From the NCBI RefSeq assembly GCF_000234665.1, contig NC_018313.1:410377-474376 (forward strand): DNA of 64,000 nucleotides, read 5' to 3'. Source of the stretch: Leishmania mexicana MHOM/GT/2001/U1103. Taxonomy: Eukaryota > Euglenozoa > Kinetoplastea > Trypanosomatida > Trypanosomatidae. Below, one piece after another: positions 51,901-59,816 of this stretch (position 1 is its first letter; every line of letters starts with the position of its first letter). Both the position numbers and the translations under genes were made by a program. The notes under the pieces are model-generated. The model ran no database searches. It saw only the letters and a program-made list of their open reading frames with translations, and had not been told where the DNA came from.

Positions 51901-53403
51901 CAGCTGCGCCATGGCTGCCTGCGACGCGCGGGACACATCCGCGCGTTCGGAGAAGCTCAGCGGATGTCGATGCTGTTGATCGCGCCACGCCTCGAGCAGC
52001 GCACGATGGATGCCTTGATGTAGTCCCTGCAGTCCGTAGAGCACGAGGCTGCCTCCGAGCAGCAGGACTGTTGCACGGCACTTGCCCAGTAAGATAGGCA
52101 GCGATGTGGCGGACGCGCGGTCGGTGGTTGCGGTCGATGTCATCGCCAGGGCTTCCACCGCCTTCCCAAAGTGCGTGTCCCAGGCGGTGAGCAGCGTGAG
52201 CAGGTGGAAGATGCCGTCGACGACCGTGTGCACGCGGTCCTGCATCACATATTTGACCGCGTTCACGTGTCGCTCCGAGGCCGCGCTGGCGGTCGACGAT
52301 GGATGTGCGTGGAGGCTGATAAAGGAGACCTGGGCCGGCAGCACCGACACGTGCTTCAGCGTGCACAGCAGCCGCAGTGAAAAGGAGAGAAGGGTTGCGA
52401 GCGCACGCTCACCGCCGTCGCTGCTCGACTCGCTCGGCGCTGGGGCCTCCTGCTGCGGCGCGGTGCACGTCATCACGCGAAGCAGCATATCACGCGCCCA
52501 AACGCGAACGACGCGCAGTGGATGGAACAGAAGCAAGACGAGCGTACCGCGGTAGCCCGTGATCGGCTGCATCGCGCGTCCGCTCGTAGACGACTCCGCG
52601 AGGACTGTAGGCGGCAGCGTCCATGGAAGCGACGCTGTCAGGTCGAGCGCGTCTGCCTTCGCTGTGGTGGTGCCATTGGTCGCTGTCCCCGCCTTGTATG
52701 CGCGGCGGAGCTGTATCACCCAGTCAGAGCTGCACGCGGCAAGCAGCGCGTGTTGGTAGGCGTGGGAGACGAGAGCAGCAGATGGCAACCGCGGTGCCGG
52801 TCCAGCGGCGTGCGACAGTCCCGAGGCGAGCCACTTGCTGTGGCGCAGCAGTCGCGCAGCCACGTCCAGTAGCTGCGGAGGACGTGCAGGGGTGTCCTCG
52901 ATTATAGGAGTGAGCTCTGGCACGTTGGTGGAAGTCAGCGACGAGCCAGGCTCAGCGGCTTCTTCGGGACGCGGAGGCGACGCGGCCCCCTGCGGCCGTC
53001 CTTGTACGTGCGGGGCCGCTACGGCGGTGGGCAGACTCACTAGCATCGCGTTCAGCATGGCTACTGGCTGCACCGGCGGCGACGCGCGTGCGCTGTCTGT
53101 TGCGTTCATGGAGAAGATCCCTGTAGGGATTTCTGCGCCATGCAGCGCCGCTTCTGTCTCGCTGCTGATACCACCTGGTAAGATCGCCATCCATTGTGTC
53201 ACGTACTGCAGCAGTGCGTCTATCCAAGCCTCCCGCGAGCCGTCGTCGATGCCGGGCGACGAAGTCGCGTTGGTCGACAGTGTCGGGGAGCGAGGCTGGG
53301 GTGGGACGGGCAGGGAGGCGTTCGGCTCCCCAGTGAGCGGAATCCACTGCGGCCAGTGGCTGGGGTCGCCGCACCTCTTTCCGTACAAGCTATAGGCACT
53401 CAT
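45976..53403 (-). CDS. Sen1/senataxin-type superfamily 1 RNA/DNA helicase (2475 aa)
   Basis: Upf1-like helicase of the Sen1/senataxin branch, which in other eukaryotes unwinds RNA:DNA hybrids and acts in transcription termination. Helicase motifs lie at the C-terminus in order: Q-type NDWQTRAI, motif I GPPGTGKT (1899-1906), motif Ia CAPSNCGVDE, motif II DEASQ (2069-2073), motif III GDSRQLQPTV, motif IV QYRMHP (2134-2139), motif V VDSFQGKE (2267-2274) and motif VI VALTRAQ (2340-2346). The 1,880-residue N-terminal part is helical, with Ala/Thr-rich linkers and a charged coiled coil near 1205-1250 (QERRFRQFELEEATLRREEV). The size is close to senataxin. Start MSAYSLYGK at 53401-53403 lies 84 nt below a strong acceptor. 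A broken copy of residues about 1932-2406 sits upstream. Orthology to Sen1 rather than another Upf1-like helicase is inferred from size and DEASQ. Confidence 0.88.
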   Translation of the reverse strand: MSAYSLYGKRCGDPSHWPQWIPLTGEPNASLPVPPQPRSPTLSTNATSSPGIDDGSREAWIDALLQYVTQWMAILPGGISSETEAALHGAEIPTGIFSMNATDSARASPPVQPVAMLNAMLVSLPTAVAAPHVQGRPQGAASPPRPEEAAEPGSSLTSTNVPELTPIIEDTPARPPQLLDVAARLLRHSKWLASGLSHAAGPAPRLPSAALVSHAYQHALLAACSSDWVIQLRRAYKAGTATNGTTTAKADALDLTASLPWTLPPTVLAESSTSGRAMQPITGYRGTLVLLLFHPLRVVRVWARDMLLRVMTCTAPQQEAPAPSESSSDGGERALATLLSFSLRLLCTLKHVSVLPAQVSFISLHAHPSSTASAASERHVNAVKYVMQDRVHTVVDGIFHLLTLLTAWDTHFGKAVEALAMTSTATTDRASATSLPILLGKCRATVLLLGGSLVLYGLQGLHQGIHRALLEAWRDQQHRHPLSFSERADVSRASQAAMAQLLGPLNALLSSNPRMPRANAVAATFIRRALAKVLVHCLLDNASGLASTKEEEAWRRARLEWLWMFAAALEPPTPRTAAPLSADGPNASAPSPAGHTDAVAPEHQGSGATKAAGHDDAGPGTLVWVPGRCAGWLLRPLLKNAAQQFQWAKAMAAAKAKLSAGGAATASDGTDSPIAVLDKAVYGIYMLLDSLATALPRLVRSTYLHDTLVAHESQLLTLAIGGIVHTRSTHALRLHRLLFYADVHAFATGAAVQGRGDTAPAGTVGVPSVCLQRLWLTLPTLILQVCKSSALSPADCGGHAGNGISGGPLPLSEVVASLCGALTVLAEEDAMPCPQWLFMSPAKVMSRAPPPFQWVVQRCVRTLADTLQEQQELLKRVWLRLPSAPTEAAYASAAAAAASRALTQERPLLRLLFAMRFAAAEDAEAGKLAERLTAVFCIGVTSSVSRTLSTEAAMWLWRRVVVTQPELRLHPPPHSAASIAAAAAAAAAGGGGGACATWDMNDAVVTNTARTQGHRWLALLCACTFDQMSEWEVQCGWWMAALLADVVTLDVEQRRALAEQVILALPTAPMLALSEAATHAVGSTHQGVEEAAEDQRGAIEKKGEHQLRDKGAESTQHRHSVVQRLLIQVLRKAEQYPQASLASVLLRISDALPPAVAARDVRFHKQVQPLLVQLCSRSPDVQKRLTQNGAVWLRRCTEQATQTMNECLADQERRFRQFELEEATLRREEVEAAQAAVAAERLRHANEVKRVAELGQQRAAKRSTAASEGSQNGSVVSLPMRKPSTTVSHHSDHGSSAVAATRRDLRQQQLFPDRPLANLAVKRERTPPVGGADTRSPKSAPPRPADNGSSAMIELDVDSDEGDAMVAASAPAPLAKVPKTSPSTTASTTARAAPTRLQHKLQEINARNTHRVHHAEQLRQLQERLRRVAISTNLLHLQPPLVHDIVGPASQCMAPKVPVLPEVFVCASDVLRRVSSDGSAASAGGASLNASAAMSFGDAASEYAVRFAPHIALELRYDIIRNYEDFLDGVCKGHDRSGTNSSHHCHHSAATAPVTAGEGASPSPVNCLWNSLLPLHPGIPPACVAVQSSCAASRGHNGEVMPGPQTLHFEVQACANPAVDVYLQRQQQQAQGTHSSAQRGSTTSTIMHPKSVDAVVVAAAQQGLSAAFSEGDVVAVLLPLQTILAKWAERELRRPLSDCPVAELEHRVHEMLGTLPRSWRTLGCAVQVCNVQSLPPGGRTAHLCATPSVVEQSSGDHGPPSLRFSHVFRMAYDTASSPTFYVTKLTSVNASLMELEALHKIDHTRFAATLYDPRSTAPVGVAFCGWANSLLSTAGQSHAVPLLDQLRARLLLQQQLNDWQTRAILAVLYAACPGWDDGVAEQSTWAPVPRAPEVLVVEGPPGTGKTQTIGSMALNLLHHLTRTRGTARRILVCAPSNCGVDEALLRVVRLREQLRGAAPGGAQRPAHAVLAGGLLRIGVRDRVDREVLRLPEPVFFDDVVERHVSGAPATAESLGRGERAGAASGRAAVRSAVRTHTLESAAIVFSTLGSLHHIGRQVQGLAFDVVIVDEASQGTEPAVLQAVALAKSKSVLVGDSRQLQPTVLSWEASRCGLRRSLLVRLLACGHPSFLLRTQYRMHPDIAAFPNEYFYGSRLLTDRSVLARSRAHDSPTAAPATIAQRLGRCPRFVFVDVRDSPMERRRCRSLLNRREATAVVDYMRQLRAFFKMTVREMAAHVGIITFYTAQKDTILSTLTQEERHSGVQVATVDSFQGKEKRIILLSCVRTLSAARLQQLQRHAAQGEKERDSDGSDGVAREERSANRRLGRYGLGFLADWHRLNVALTRAQDLCVCFASRDTARAVGMAVMASAAPANGMTTLDSSAEEVEHQLAADDEDPLALYRMLAHAEARDPTLQPPASEPVLLDASTDSVEIVDAPGASRSRAACLTYHCKAHLVRELTARARAGQAQDGLRNVQ

Positions 53404-54221
53404 GATTGTCGCCGCCGCTGCGTCCCGTTACGTTGGTGTCGCGGCGACGAGGGTCCGTCTGTGAGCGTGCGTCGGTAAGCGGACAGGACTGAGGGACGGG
53501 GAGTGGGAGGGAGCGTGCGTACGCCAGCGACAGCCATCCCCCACCACCACTCAGCAAAGCAAGACAATGAACTCTGCGGGGGGAGGGGCGGCGGCGAGGA
53601 AGAAAAAAGGCAGGTGAGAGACGGAGGAATGGCGAGGGGCGGGGCGGGGAGGGGACGCAGTGATGGACAGACGGCGCCTCCCCCCTCCTACCTCCCCCCC
53701 ATACACGCTTCGACGATGCTCGACCGCATCCGCTTGGACAGTCTCCCGGACGAGCGCCCGGGAAAGCCTGACAACTACGCACGCATGTGCGCGGCCACCC
53801 GTGGGCAGATCCCTGTAAGAGCGGGAGAGGGGGTGCGGTACGGTGAGGAGCGCACATGTGCGCACATCCGTGCATGCTTGTGTGCTCTACCGTATATTTC
53901 GTTTCTGTGGCGGTGACGGCGGGCGAGACCCAGACAGGGGCCTTCCCTCACGCCACCTGCTGACGCATGCCGTGGAAGGAGAGGGGCCTCGCTCGCGCAT
54001 CAACGCACATCTGCCATTAGAAATTGAGAGGGCAGGGGGATACACACACAGAGACACACGCGCAGAATGAAGCGGACGCATCGGTCCAAGGCGTGGGCGG
54101 CGGACCTCCCGCGCAACGCTCACTTCCCCACCCGCCACACCTCCGCACTCCAAACAAGGTGAGCCGCTGATGGTGATGCGGCGGCAGCAGCAGCGAGTCA
54201 CCTCAACGGACGGCGCCCCGC
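53404..54221. other. Spacer between helicase gene and its partial copy
   Basis: Holds the helicase acceptor (53488-53513) and GGGGA-type runs near 53575-53660. Nothing else recognised; no further homology to the helicase. Confidence 0.5.
53488..53513 (-). promoter_or_regulatory. Putative spliced-leader acceptor for the Sen1-like helicase
   Basis: Minus-strand C/T run CTCCCTCCCACTCCCCGTCC followed by CTCAG, AG at 53489-53488; 5' UTR of about 84 nt. Confidence 0.55.
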
Positions 54222-55509
54222 CAGCGTGCGCCAGCATGCGATACAGCGCCAGTGGGTCCTCATCATCCGCCGCCAGCTGGTGCTCCACTTCCTCCGCCGA
54301 GCTAGCCAACGTCATCATGCCATTTGCCGGCGCCGCAGATGCCATGACAGCCATGCCCACGGCACGCGCGGTGTCGCGGCTCGCAAAGCACACGCACAAG
54401 TCCTGCGCACGCGTCAGCGCAACGTTCAGGCGATGCCAGTCCGCCAGAAATCCGAGCCCGTAGCGACCGAGGCGTCGATTCGCGCTGCGCTCCTCCCTGG
54501 CAACACCGTCGCCACCTGCACGCCACTGTGGCGCTCCTCCTGCGTGAGGGTCGACAGGATCGTGTCCTTCTGCGCAGTGTAGAAGGTGATGATGCCGACG
54601 TGCGCAGCCATCTCCCGCACCGTCATCTTGAAGAACGCGCGCAGCTGCCGCATGTAGTCCACCACAGCGGTGGCCTCGCGGCGGTTGAGCAGCGACCGGC
54701 AGCGCCGCCGCTCCATCGGCGAGTCACGCACGTCCACGAACACAAAGCGTGGGCATCGGCCGAGCCTCTGCGCGATGGTCGCCGGCGCGGCGGTTGGGCT
54801 GTCATGTGCGCGCGACCGCGCAAGCACGCTTCGATCGGTGAGCAGCCTCGAGCCGTAGAAGTACTCGTTGGGGAAGGCGGCAATGTCGGGGTGCATGCGG
54901 TACTGCGTGCGCAGCAGGAAAGAGGGGTGGCCGCAGGCGAGCAAGCGCACCAGCAGACTGCGCCGCAGCCCGCAGCGGCTCGCCTCCCAGGAGAGCACTG
55001 TGGGCTGCAGCTGGCGGGAGTCGCCGACGAGCACGCTCTTGCTCTTGGCGAGAGCGACCGCCTGCAGCACGGCCGGCTCTGTTCCCTGCGACGCCTCGTC
55101 CACGATGACCACGTCGAAGGCGAGCCCTTGCACCTGGCGGCCAATGTGGTGAAGCGAGCCAAGCGTGGAGAAGACGATGGCGGCGGACTCCAGCGTGTGC
55201 GTGCGAACGGCGCTGCGCACGGCCGCCCTCCCACTAGCGGCGCCGGCACGCTCGCCACGCCCGAGACTCTCCGCAGTAGCCGGGGCACCGCTCACGTGCC
55301 GCTCGACAACGTCGTCGAAGAAGACGGGCTCCGGCAACCGCAGCACTTCCCTGTCCACCCGGTCTCGCACACCGATGCGCAGCAGTCCGCCAGCCAGCAC
55401 CGCATGCGCAGGCCGTTGCGCACCACCGGGTGCAGCTCCCCGCAGCTGCTCGCGCAGCCGCACCACACGCAGCAGCGCTTCGTCCACCCCACAGTTCGAC
55501 GGTGCACAC
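54222..55509 (-). pseudogene. Partial, frameshifted copy of the Sen1-like helicase
   Basis: 1288 bp that match 46185-47608 of the intact gene (1424 bp), both boundaries being abrupt. The difference is one deletion of 136 bp, between two copies of CACCGTCGC (46467-46475 and 46603-46611 in the parent). It removes motif V and shifts the frame. The copy lacks the start of the gene, the long N-terminal part and motif I, because it begins just downstream of GPPGTGKT. A few substitutions cluster at the left end (54250-54320); elsewhere I found no differences. It keeps motifs II-IV in frame but cannot make a helicase. A recent partial duplication or an assembly artefact. Confidence 0.85.
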
Positions 55510-56540
55510 CGCTGGGTGAGTGCGTGAAGATATGTTCTGCTGCGCTCCTCATCACGTCGCTCCCTCTGATGACGGGAGGGCACACACACATACACACACA
55601 CACACACCTCTCAGTGCGTGGTACCTCAGGGCCCGGTGCACCCCTCCCCCCTCACCCCCGCCCCTTCTATCCCTGCCAATGTAGAGCCCACCTCCGGCGG
55701 TGACAGGGTCCGGCCCTGGGGTGACGACGGTGCGTCGGGGCGGCCGACGGCAGTGAACACGTCTGTGCCATCCATACGATGGGCAAAACGTGTCAGGGCG
55801 ACTCGAGCGTACGCCTCACCCGGCCCTCGCACGGCCCACGGATGTGTGGGGGAGGAGCCCGCGTGCCACCCCGAGAGGGGGGATGCACCGGGGCTGGCGA
55901 CCGGCATGACGGGGAGCGGCTGTGTGGGGGTGGGGCAGTAGAGCTTGAGGCAGGGGTCGGTGGTGGGGCGTGGTGTGGCGCTCAGCGCGTGCTGTACGGC
56001 AGACAAAATACGCACGCGCACCCGCGCACACACACACGCGGCCGACGAACAAACAACCACCGTATATGCGGTTTGCGGAAGGCGAAGGGGGGAGGGGGTG
56101 TTGAGGGCACCGGCGGGGGTGGGTGAGTGCGGGCGGAGAAACGACGGCGAAGGGGCGGGGATGGACGCTTGCCAAGGGGGGAGCGAGGAGTGGTTCATCA
56201 ACAACCACAACCGGTGTAGGATAGGGCACGCACGTACACCAAAGGCAGCGCATCATAAGAGAAGAGAGACGTCCGCTCCCTCCTCCTCCTTTTCCTGTTG
56301 TGTTGCCTGTCTTCTACACGAGCGGAGGGTGGGGTGGTTCAACGTGGTGGACGAAGGGAGGGCGCGTTGTGCTGTGCAGCACCAGCGGCAACCGAGATGA
56401 GGCTCGGCTGGATATGGTTTGTGGCCTCGTTGTACTGGAGAGAGAGAGGCCGTTATAGTGTTAGGCCCGACTCGGAACGCGCACACGTAGAAGACGCCAC
56501 AACTGCGCCGTCGTGAAGGCGGGGGTCCTTGCCCGACGTT
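55510..56540. other. Intergenic region with interspersed repeat
   Basis: Mostly occupied by repeat copy 2 (55564-55962), followed by GGGGGA/GGGCGG-rich sequence and the 3' flank of the YVH1-like gene. No gene recognised. Confidence 0.5.
55564..55962 (+). repeat. Interspersed repeat, copy 2 (SIDER-like)
   Basis: Inverted relative to copy 1 at 7452-7836; the core 55606-55962 has the same 357-bp length in both. It starts 55 bp from the end of the helicase fragment. Its CA run (55577-55608) differs in length from copy 1. After 55962 the sequences diverge abruptly. Confidence 0.65.
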
Positions 56541-57095
56541 TCACTGCGGTGAGGGGGTGGCATGTGTCGCTGACGTCGGTGTGGCATCCAGCATCTTGTC
56601 TACAGCGCGAGTGTGAATGCGGAAGGCCGGGGTGATCCATGCGCCGCAGGAGCACTGCGACCCCGTCCACGACTGCATCCCGAGCTTTGCATGGCAGCGG
56701 GGGTTGCGGCAGTAGATTGTGTCCGGCTGCACCACGGCTCCGCTCGAGTTCGCCTCGCGGATGTCTTCTGCCACCCATGGCGTCTGGTCAGGGTCCAGGA
56801 AGAGGCTGGTGCAGAGCTCCGCGGGAGATAACGGTCCTGATGACACATTGCCGAGTGCGCCGTCGCTCTGCAGCGGGCCGCCACGTCTGAACTTGAAGGT
56901 TTTGTTCGCCCCCTTCTGCGGGTCGTGCGTGAGCACCTCCGCGGCGTCGAAGAGACGTAGGCGACAGTGCCGGCACGCGTAGTAGTACGCGCGTACGTCG
57001 GGACCTGCCTTGCTTGCGTCTGAGGGTACGGGAACGTCGTTCGCGTTGCCGGCGGCCGCCGACTCGACAGCGCGCGTGCCACTCTCCGCCTCCAT
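56541..57095 (-). CDS. YVH1/DUSP12-type zinc-binding domain protein lacking the phosphatase
   Basis: The 184-residue protein matches the C-terminal zinc domain of YVH1/DUSP12 almost throughout. YYYACRHCRLRLFDAAEVLT (37-56) corresponds to the human CRKCRRLLFRSSSILDH region. CTSLFLDPDQTPWVAEDI (95-112) corresponds to CTSYFIEPVQWM. YCRNPRCHAKLG with GSQCSCGAWITPAFRIHTRA (128-164) corresponds to CPKCSAKLG...EQCSCGRWITPAFQIHKNR. Likely zinc ligands are C41, C44, H57, C95, C129, C134, C148, C150 and H161. In yeast the zinc domain alone supports ribosome maturation (release of Mrt4) and the phosphatase is dispensable. No dual-specificity phosphatase motif (HCxxGxxR) is present, and the upstream spacer holds none. 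The ATG at 57093-57095 starts MEAESGTR; the frame extension is Pro-rich. Confidence 0.85.
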   Translation of the reverse strand: MEAESGTRAVESAAAGNANDVPVPSDASKAGPDVRAYYYACRHCRLRLFDAAEVLTHDPQKGANKTFKFRRGGPLQSDGALGNVSSGPLSPAELCTSLFLDPDQTPWVAEDIREANSSGAVVQPDTIYCRNPRCHAKLGMQSWTGSQCSCGAWITPAFRIHTRAVDKMLDATPTSATHATPSPQ

Positions 57096-57857
57096 TGTAT
57101 TCCTGGGTCGCCGATCCGGCCACGTGAGGCGGTTGGGTGGTGGAGGGCGTGGGGTGGGGGGAGGTACAACGGAAGGGCGGTAGTGATGCGTCGACGACTC
57201 TCGGCGGTCGTGCTGCACCTTCTGTCGAACTAAAGTGGCGCCCCTCCCGCAAGGCGGTGATGGACCTGCTCGCTTCCTGCAAAGGCGCGCGCAAAGATCA
57301 GAGAGGCGAGACGTGGGAAGGTGTCAGGACGAGTGGAGGAGATGGGGGAGTAGGGAGGCGGGTGCACACACGTGCACCGATGTCGCCATCCAGCCGAGAA
57401 AGAGAGAGGGAGTGATGTGTGGATCCTGGTGCGCCTATGGGGGTACATGTATTAGGGCTGCGTATGGTGCAACGAGATGGCCATCACCGCCGTGGACAGA
57501 GATAAGGAAACATACGTGTTACCTATGCCTGCAAGAAGGGGAAGAGGTGCATGCGTGTGTCTGTGAAGGGCGGCGTTGTCGCACGCGCGCGACAGAATCG
57601 GAAGCCATCGAACCGCACAGGACAACCTCCAGCTGCGCGCAACGACAGGAGCTGCGTAAGGGGTGGGGCGCGGGGAGGAGGACAGTCTGTGTGTGTGTGT
57701 GCTTGGGTAAACTCGTGTGCTGTGCGCTTCGTCTGCTTTCATCAGATGCCCCTCTTCGTGCGCGCTGCAGGTGCTCCCTGCCGTCTCCTGCGCTGCTGTT
57801 GCCTCGTGTCGGGGTTTCCTCTGTCTCGCCCCCTCCCTGTTGTCCTGTCCCGTCGCG
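57096..57857. other. Intergenic spacer
   Basis: GGT/GGGGT-rich stretch near 57130-57180 (minus-strand C/T tract), ending at a CAG very near the YVH1-like ATG. GT repeat near 57690. No gene recognised, and no phosphatase fragment in any frame. Confidence 0.5.
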
Positions 57858-59816
57858 CTACTGGCGCTGCTGCTCCTCCATGGCTTCGACGAATTGAAGG
57901 AATTCCTGCGTGATCTGCGTCACTTGCGCCACAACCTTGAGCTGCTCACGCGAGATGCGGAGCGAGCTCTGCGCAGCCCCAGACGCCCCGCGCACAGCTG
58001 CAGCGCTGGCCGGGACTGACGAGGGGGTTGCCGTGGTGCAGCACAGCGAGGCGAGCTGCGGCCACTGCACGAGAAAACGCACAAAGTACAGATAATGAAG
58101 GTCGCCCGCAATGGTGTCGCCGGCGTCGGCGGGCGCAGGTGCCTTCTGGCCTGCATTGCGACAGCTGTCCAAGGCACGCAGCGCAGCCCACTCCTGGAGC
58201 TCGGCAGACTCGGTTTCGTACAGTAGAAGGTGCGCCGCGGTGCTCTGGTACTGTTCCGCCACCACCGCGAGCACGGAGAGGTATAGCTGCTCCTCTCGCG
58301 CAGAGTAGGCAAACGTGTCGACGAAGTCCGTGCCACTGCGCTGCGCTGCGAAGAATTTGACTACGGACTCGCGCAGAAGCTTAAGCACGTGGCTCGCGCT
58401 ACAGGAGGCGTCGATGTTCACCATCGCCGTCGATGTTGTCGACGCCTCTGCGCCACCAGCCGAAACTGAAGAGTCGGAGGAGGCTTTGGCGTCAGCGGGG
58501 GAGACCGCAGGGGGGTACAGCTCGTCGCGCGACACAGACACGCCGACTCGTCGCAGAGGCAGCCGTGTGTGGTGCACGTGGTCCAGGGTCAGCCTACGCC
58601 GCAGCAGCGGCGGGATCGTCAAGCTCGGTTGGAGAGGGGTGGGGCAGACTTGCGGCGTTGCCTCTGCGACGACCTGCACCCGAGACCCTGGGACAGGGGC
58701 GCGAAGTCGTCCACCGGAGGCGGTCACACGCTCATCCGCGCGCTCACGTTTGCGTGAACCAGCGGCCACCGCACTGCCGCCGTTGCCTCCACTGGTCGCC
58801 GTGACCGGGTCAGCCGCGGCTGTCGGGCTCGCCTGCCCGGAGCGGTCAACGTCATCACCGCCCGCAGAACCCCTTGCCGTCGCGGACGGGGTGGAGGTCG
58901 ATGCGTTACCTTTACTCTCGTATACTTCCGCACCCATCGTCGTGCCGCGCAGAAAAGCGGCGTGGCGAAGGACAAAGTCGTCCACGCGGCGGTGCGCAAA
59001 GGCCTGAAAGGAGTGCGCGAGTGTCACCCACGACTCCACCTTCACGTTGAAGGTGATGCAGTTGCGCACGAGCAGCTCAATGTCCTCACGGAGCCTCGTT
59101 AAGGACGTGGCAACGGTGTCGCCGTAGACAGGGGCGGAGCCAGCCGTGTAGTACCCCTCCTTCGCGCGCTGGTGCATGAGGATGAGGTTCATGGGGTGTG
59201 GGCAAATTTTCCGATAGCTGTCGCGCAGGTCCGGGTACGCCTCCGCCACGTCTACGGAGAAGGCACCGCCGTCTTCGCGTCTATTCAGCGAGTCCACCAG
59301 TTGAACCACCTCCCGCGTACTCGGGAGCGCCGCCGCTGCGGTCTTGCACGTCGTTGACGTGCCAGCGCTTCCCTTCTTTGGCACGGTGCCATCCGCCGAC
59401 GCGTGCTCTTGCGACGCGCTCGCCCTTGGCAAGCGCAGCCGCGACACGCGGCACCCGCCGTTGTGCTCCAAGACGAAGGCATCGATCTGCTCAAGCGCGT
59501 GGCGCTCAAACTTCGCCGCTGTCTCCGCGTACGCGCTCGTGGGGCCGTTATATGCGATGCAGTTCGACGCCATCAGGGCAATGTCGGCCTTGAGCCCTTC
59601 CAGACGCAAGTCGTAGCTGTAGGCTCCCTCCAGTGCCTTCTGCGCGGCGGTCGCGAGATCGCAGCGTCGCGGGCAGACCTTCGTGTACGACTCCGCCAAG
59701 TACGGGTACGTCTCCAGGACGTCTACAGCAAAGATGTGGTGGTCCTCGGCCCGGTCAAGCGAGCGAACTAAGGCGGCGACGTCCGCCTCGTTGTACAGCT
59801 TCGGCGTCGTCGACAT
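57858..59816 (-). CDS. BDF5: Bromodomain factor 5: tandem bromodomains with C-terminal MRG-like region
   Basis: Acetyl-lysine reader of trypanosomatid chromatin, associated with transcription start regions. Of 652 residues, bromodomain 1 spans about 8-115 with VRSLDRAEDHHIFAVDV and the Asn-bearing NCIAYN (85-90). Bromodomain 2 spans about 168-285 with VQLVDSLNRREDGGAFSVDV and NCITFN (252-257), so both keep the acetyl-lysine-binding Asn. A Ser/Ala-rich linker follows. The last 215 residues show an MRG-type helical pattern (AAHLLLYETESAELQEW; HYLYFVRFLVQWPQL; VTQITQEFLQFVEAM). Two bromodomains plus MRG fits BDF5 as described in Leishmania and T. brucei. The ATG at 59814-59816 (MSTTPKLYNE) is 51 nt below a strong acceptor; the longer frame is UTR-like. 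Confidence 0.88.
   Translation of the reverse strand: MSTTPKLYNEADVAALVRSLDRAEDHHIFAVDVLETYPYLAESYTKVCPRRCDLATAAQKALEGAYSYDLRLEGLKADIALMASNCIAYNGPTSAYAETAAKFERHALEQIDAFVLEHNGGCRVSRLRLPRASASQEHASADGTVPKKGSAGTSTTCKTAAAALPSTREVVQLVDSLNRREDGGAFSVDVAEAYPDLRDSYRKICPHPMNLILMHQRAKEGYYTAGSAPVYGDTVATSLTRLREDIELLVRNCITFNVKVESWVTLAHSFQAFAHRRVDDFVLRHAAFLRGTTMGAEVYESKGNASTSTPSATARGSAGGDDVDRSGQASPTAAADPVTATSGGNGGSAVAAGSRKRERADERVTASGGRLRAPVPGSRVQVVAEATPQVCPTPLQPSLTIPPLLRRRLTLDHVHHTRLPLRRVGVSVSRDELYPPAVSPADAKASSDSSVSAGGAEASTTSTAMVNIDASCSASHVLKLLRESVVKFFAAQRSGTDFVDTFAYSAREEQLYLSVLAVVAEQYQSTAAHLLLYETESAELQEWAALRALDSCRNAGQKAPAPADAGDTIAGDLHYLYFVRFLVQWPQLASLCCTTATPSSVPASAAAVRGASGAAQSSLRISREQLKVVAQVTQITQEFLQFVEAMEEQQRQ

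Noticed and set aside
53887..54399. 170-codon frame ending the helicase fragment
   Set aside because: The N-terminal part is the duplicated helicase tail, and the rest is unrelated spacer read in frame. Part of the pseudogene.
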